From contig NZ_JAFKCS010000004.1 in assembly GCF_017255015.1 (NCBI RefSeq), positions 1 to 64,000 of the forward strand: 64,000 nt of DNA, in the 5' to 3' direction. The position numbers were made by a program, and so were the translations under genes. This document shows positions 62,822 to 64,000 of this stretch, in pieces; position 1 is the first letter of the stretch; each line of letters starts with the position of its first letter. The notes beneath the pieces were generated by a model. The model was not told the DNA's origin. It made no database searches and saw only the letters and a list, made by a program, of their open reading frames with translations. Source of the stretch: Bowmanella yangjiangensis. GTDB taxonomy: Bacteria > Pseudomonadota > Gammaproteobacteria > Enterobacterales > Alteromonadaceae.

Positions 62822-63187
62822 TTAACTGCCACTGACGTGAATAATCTTATCTCCCTTTGCTTCTCCTTGCTTGGCGATATCCTGGATTTCCGTATAGGTG
62901 GCGCTGGGGTTCAGACGGTTCAACCGCTTCGCGATTTTAGTATTGCCAGCTTGATAAGCAAAATCACCGATATTCTTACCATTACATTGGACATCGTTAG
63001 CAATGTGGCGGGCACTCAGGCCTGAGTGCTGTTGAAGAATGTGAAAGCGAATCGGCGTGTCCATTGCAGCGCTAACGCATAGCTTAGTGGTTACCATGTC
63101 ATCTGCGGCGACATAGACATTCTTAGCGGATACACACAAAGGTGAAAGTAATAATACAGTGCAAGTGAGTTTTTGCAGGGGCGACAT
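62822..63187 (-). CDS. DUF3718 exported small protein
   Basis: 121 residues from ATG 63187, with GAGGAG upstream; the longer frame to 63331 is not export-like. A signal peptide (MSPLQKLTCTVLLLSPLCVSA) precedes VYVAADDMVTTKLCVSAAMD, NDVQCNGKNIGDFAYQAGN and AKRLNRLNP, the conserved blocks of DUF3718, a periplasmic family of unknown role common in Shewanella and Alteromonas. Two Cys in the mature part could form a disulfide. Monocistronic. Confidence 0.8.
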   Translation of the reverse strand: MSPLQKLTCTVLLLSPLCVSAKNVYVAADDMVTTKLCVSAAMDTPIRFHILQQHSGLSARHIANDVQCNGKNIGDFAYQAGNTKIAKRLNRLNPSATYTEIQDIAKQGEAKGDKIIHVSGS

Positions 63188-63279
63188 ATCTAACTCCTCA
63201 AATATACGGGCACATTGCCCACATATAGTGTCGCTGCAATTGGTGAAATAGTTGTTAATGGTCCATGTGAGTTTGTAAG

Positions 63280-63327
63280 TGTCCGTACAAATGTGTCCGC
63301 GCCGGACAGTTTTTCTGTCCGCGGACA
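63280..63327 (+). promoter_or_regulatory. TGTCCG palindrome cluster (candidate enhancer/UAS)
   Basis: Three related sites: half-site TGTCCGTACA (63280-63289), TGTCCG-CGC-CGGACA (63294-63308) and the perfect 12-bp palindrome TGTCCGCGGACA (63316-63327). They lie about 65-115 bp upstream of a sigma-54-type promoter, the usual distance for binding of a bacterial enhancer-binding protein. Confidence 0.55.
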
Positions 63328-63392
63328 GCATTAATTAACTTGGAAAATTAGAAATGTTCATATTTAACAATTGGTTATCTTTTTCTGTGAAG

Positions 63393-63409
63393 TTGGCACA
63401 AGCTTGGCT
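63393..63409 (+). promoter_or_regulatory. sigma-54-type promoter
   Basis: TTGGCACAAGCTTGGCT fits the -24/-12 consensus YTGGCACGRNNNTTGCW: GG and GC are 10 bp apart, with two mismatches. It precedes the 33-aa ORF and efflux adaptor by about 40 bases. Upstream palindromes support the assignment. Confidence 0.6.
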
Positions 63410-63447
63410 TTAAGTATTTCAGAACGGAAATGAAATTGGAGAAAGCT

Positions 63448-63549
63448 ATGCAACTGTTAGCCATTTATCTCACTGTCCCTTTGATGCTTTGCCTTATCGC
63501 CCCGGTTATCGATCTGTGTATTGAGTTAACCGGCAGGGGGCAACAATGA
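63448..63549 (+). CDS. 33-residue membrane peptide, translationally coupled to the efflux adaptor
   Basis: GGAG (63438-63441) precedes ATG 63448. The product MQLLAIYLTVPLMLCLIAPV plus 13 residues is one hydrophobic helix with a short polar tail. Its stop overlaps the ATG of the membrane-fusion protein (ATGA), so the two are coupled. Small single-helix proteins sometimes accompany transporter operons; no known family is recognised. Confidence 0.5.
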   Translation: MQLLAIYLTVPLMLCLIAPVIDLCIELTGRGQQ

Positions 63550-64000
63550 TTCGCGATACCAGTGGCCAGGATACCCTGATCAGTAGCTCTATCACGCAAC
63601 GCTGGCGCAAACCTTTTACACTAGCAGCTGTGATGTTGGCTGCAGCCGGTACCGTGGTATGGCTGGGCGGCCGGGATGCCAGCCAGTCAGTTGATGCTTC
63701 ACGTTTGGTTACGGCGAAAGTGGAACGTGGAACCTTGATAAGGGATGTCGCGGCGACCGGCCACATCGTGGCGGCTAATGCGCCGATACTCTACAGCCCA
63801 CAGTCCGGTCATGTGCGCCTGTTAGCACAGCCAGGAGATCAAGTGGAAGTGAATCAGGTGGTCGCAGAGGTGAATAGCCCTGAACTGGCCAACAGTCTTC
63901 AGCAACAACAAGCCGTGTTGGCTTCCTTACAAGGCGAGTTGGAAGGACGTCGTTTGGACGCCAGAGCGCAGGAACTTGCGCTGACCCGGACTTTGGAACT
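63546..64000 (+). CDS. efflux membrane-fusion (HlyD/RND adaptor) protein, 5' part
   Basis: About 151 residues are present before the window ends. A cytoplasmic tail (MIRDTSGQDTLISSSITQRW) leads to a membrane helix (about 22-42), then RLVTAKVERGTLIRDVAATGHIV and APILYSPQSGHVRLLAQPGDQVEVNQVVAEV, the biotin-lipoyl-like half of MacA/AcrA-type adaptors, and the start of an alpha-helical hairpin. Operons of this kind usually continue with an ABC ATPase and permeases (outside the window). Controlled by the sigma-54-like promoter. Confidence 0.88.
   Translation, partial: MIRDTSGQDTLISSSITQRWRKPFTLAAVMLAAAGTVVWLGGRDASQSVDASRLVTAKVERGTLIRDVAATGHIVAANAPILYSPQSGHVRLLAQPGDQVEVNQVVAEVNSPELANSLQQQQAVLASLQGELEGRRLDARAQELALTRTLE

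Noticed and set aside
1-64000. CRISPR arrays, tRNA or rRNA genes
   Set aside because: No regularly spaced direct repeats of 25-40 bases and no cloverleaf or rRNA-like sequences were noticed on either strand.

Overview
The window reads as chromosome of a marine-type gammaproteobacterium, most likely Alteromonadales. This is inferred from gene content: four large TonB-dependent receptors, DUF3019 and DUF3718 proteins, a norspermidine/spermidine gene pair, LytTR systems, many GGDEF proteins and Fur boxes. No rRNA, tRNA or CRISPR array was seen. Base composition is balanced, apart from a more AT-rich accessory patch at about 13.9-16.1 kb.

Layout. 0-0.2 kb: the end of an IS200/IS605-type element. 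0.3-7.6 kb: an Oar-like TonB receptor, a compact LytTR regulator / LytS-type kinase / LytTR regulator operon with a 25-aa ORF facing it, and a BNR-type lipoprotein. 7.6-10.9 kb: a Fur-box-preceded TonB receptor plus PepSY membrane protein (iron uptake). 11.1-13.9 kb: a small ORF with competing hairpins, then a secreted S9 peptidase. 13.9-16.1 kb: a relic integron-cassette patch (one well-formed attC, two cassette ORFs, a second attC half joined to an IS110-family transposase fragment). 16.3-18.6 kb: TetR regulator divergent from an Old Yellow Enzyme reductase, with three operator copies between them, then a thioredoxin-like lipoprotein. 18.7-29 kb: an 18-residue-repeat beta-solenoid protein, DUF1203, an Ada-type methyltransferase with an oxygenase, carboxynorspermidine decarboxylase and synthase, YCII, an XRE/membrane-protein pair, MATE efflux and an AGE-family epimerase. 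29-33.2 kb: AbgT transporter, ferrochelatase, a periplasmic binding protein and a coiled-coil protein.

33.2-49.3 kb is the most remarkable part: eight longer minus-strand genes packed together. They encode a giant (pseudo)kinase-AAA-GAF-hybrid histidine kinase, a borosin-type peptide alpha-N-methyltransferase, a separate 96-aa precursor-like protein, a TPR hybrid histidine kinase starting 4 bases after the precursor stop, a REC-GGDEF cyclase, a REC-HK-REC-Hpt hybrid kinase, a CheY-like regulator and a TPR-GGDEF cyclase. I read this as a split borosin RiPP locus embedded in, and probably co-transcribed with, a phosphorelay and c-di-GMP signalling module. Homology and chemistry are inferred from motifs and order only.

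49.5-64 kb: a TonB receptor, an internally deleted HAD protein, a polytopic membrane protein, a GGDEF protein overlapping tail-to-tail with another TonB receptor, a cyclophilin, a MipA/DUF3019/RstA-like/RstB-like operon, a Fur-box-associated sRNA candidate, branched-chain aminotransferase, a DUF3718 protein, and a sigma-54-type promoter with upstream palindromes driving a 33-aa membrane peptide and an efflux membrane-fusion protein that runs off the end.

Start codons were moved from the longest ORF where a ribosome binding site, signal peptide or family start argued for it; this is stated per gene.
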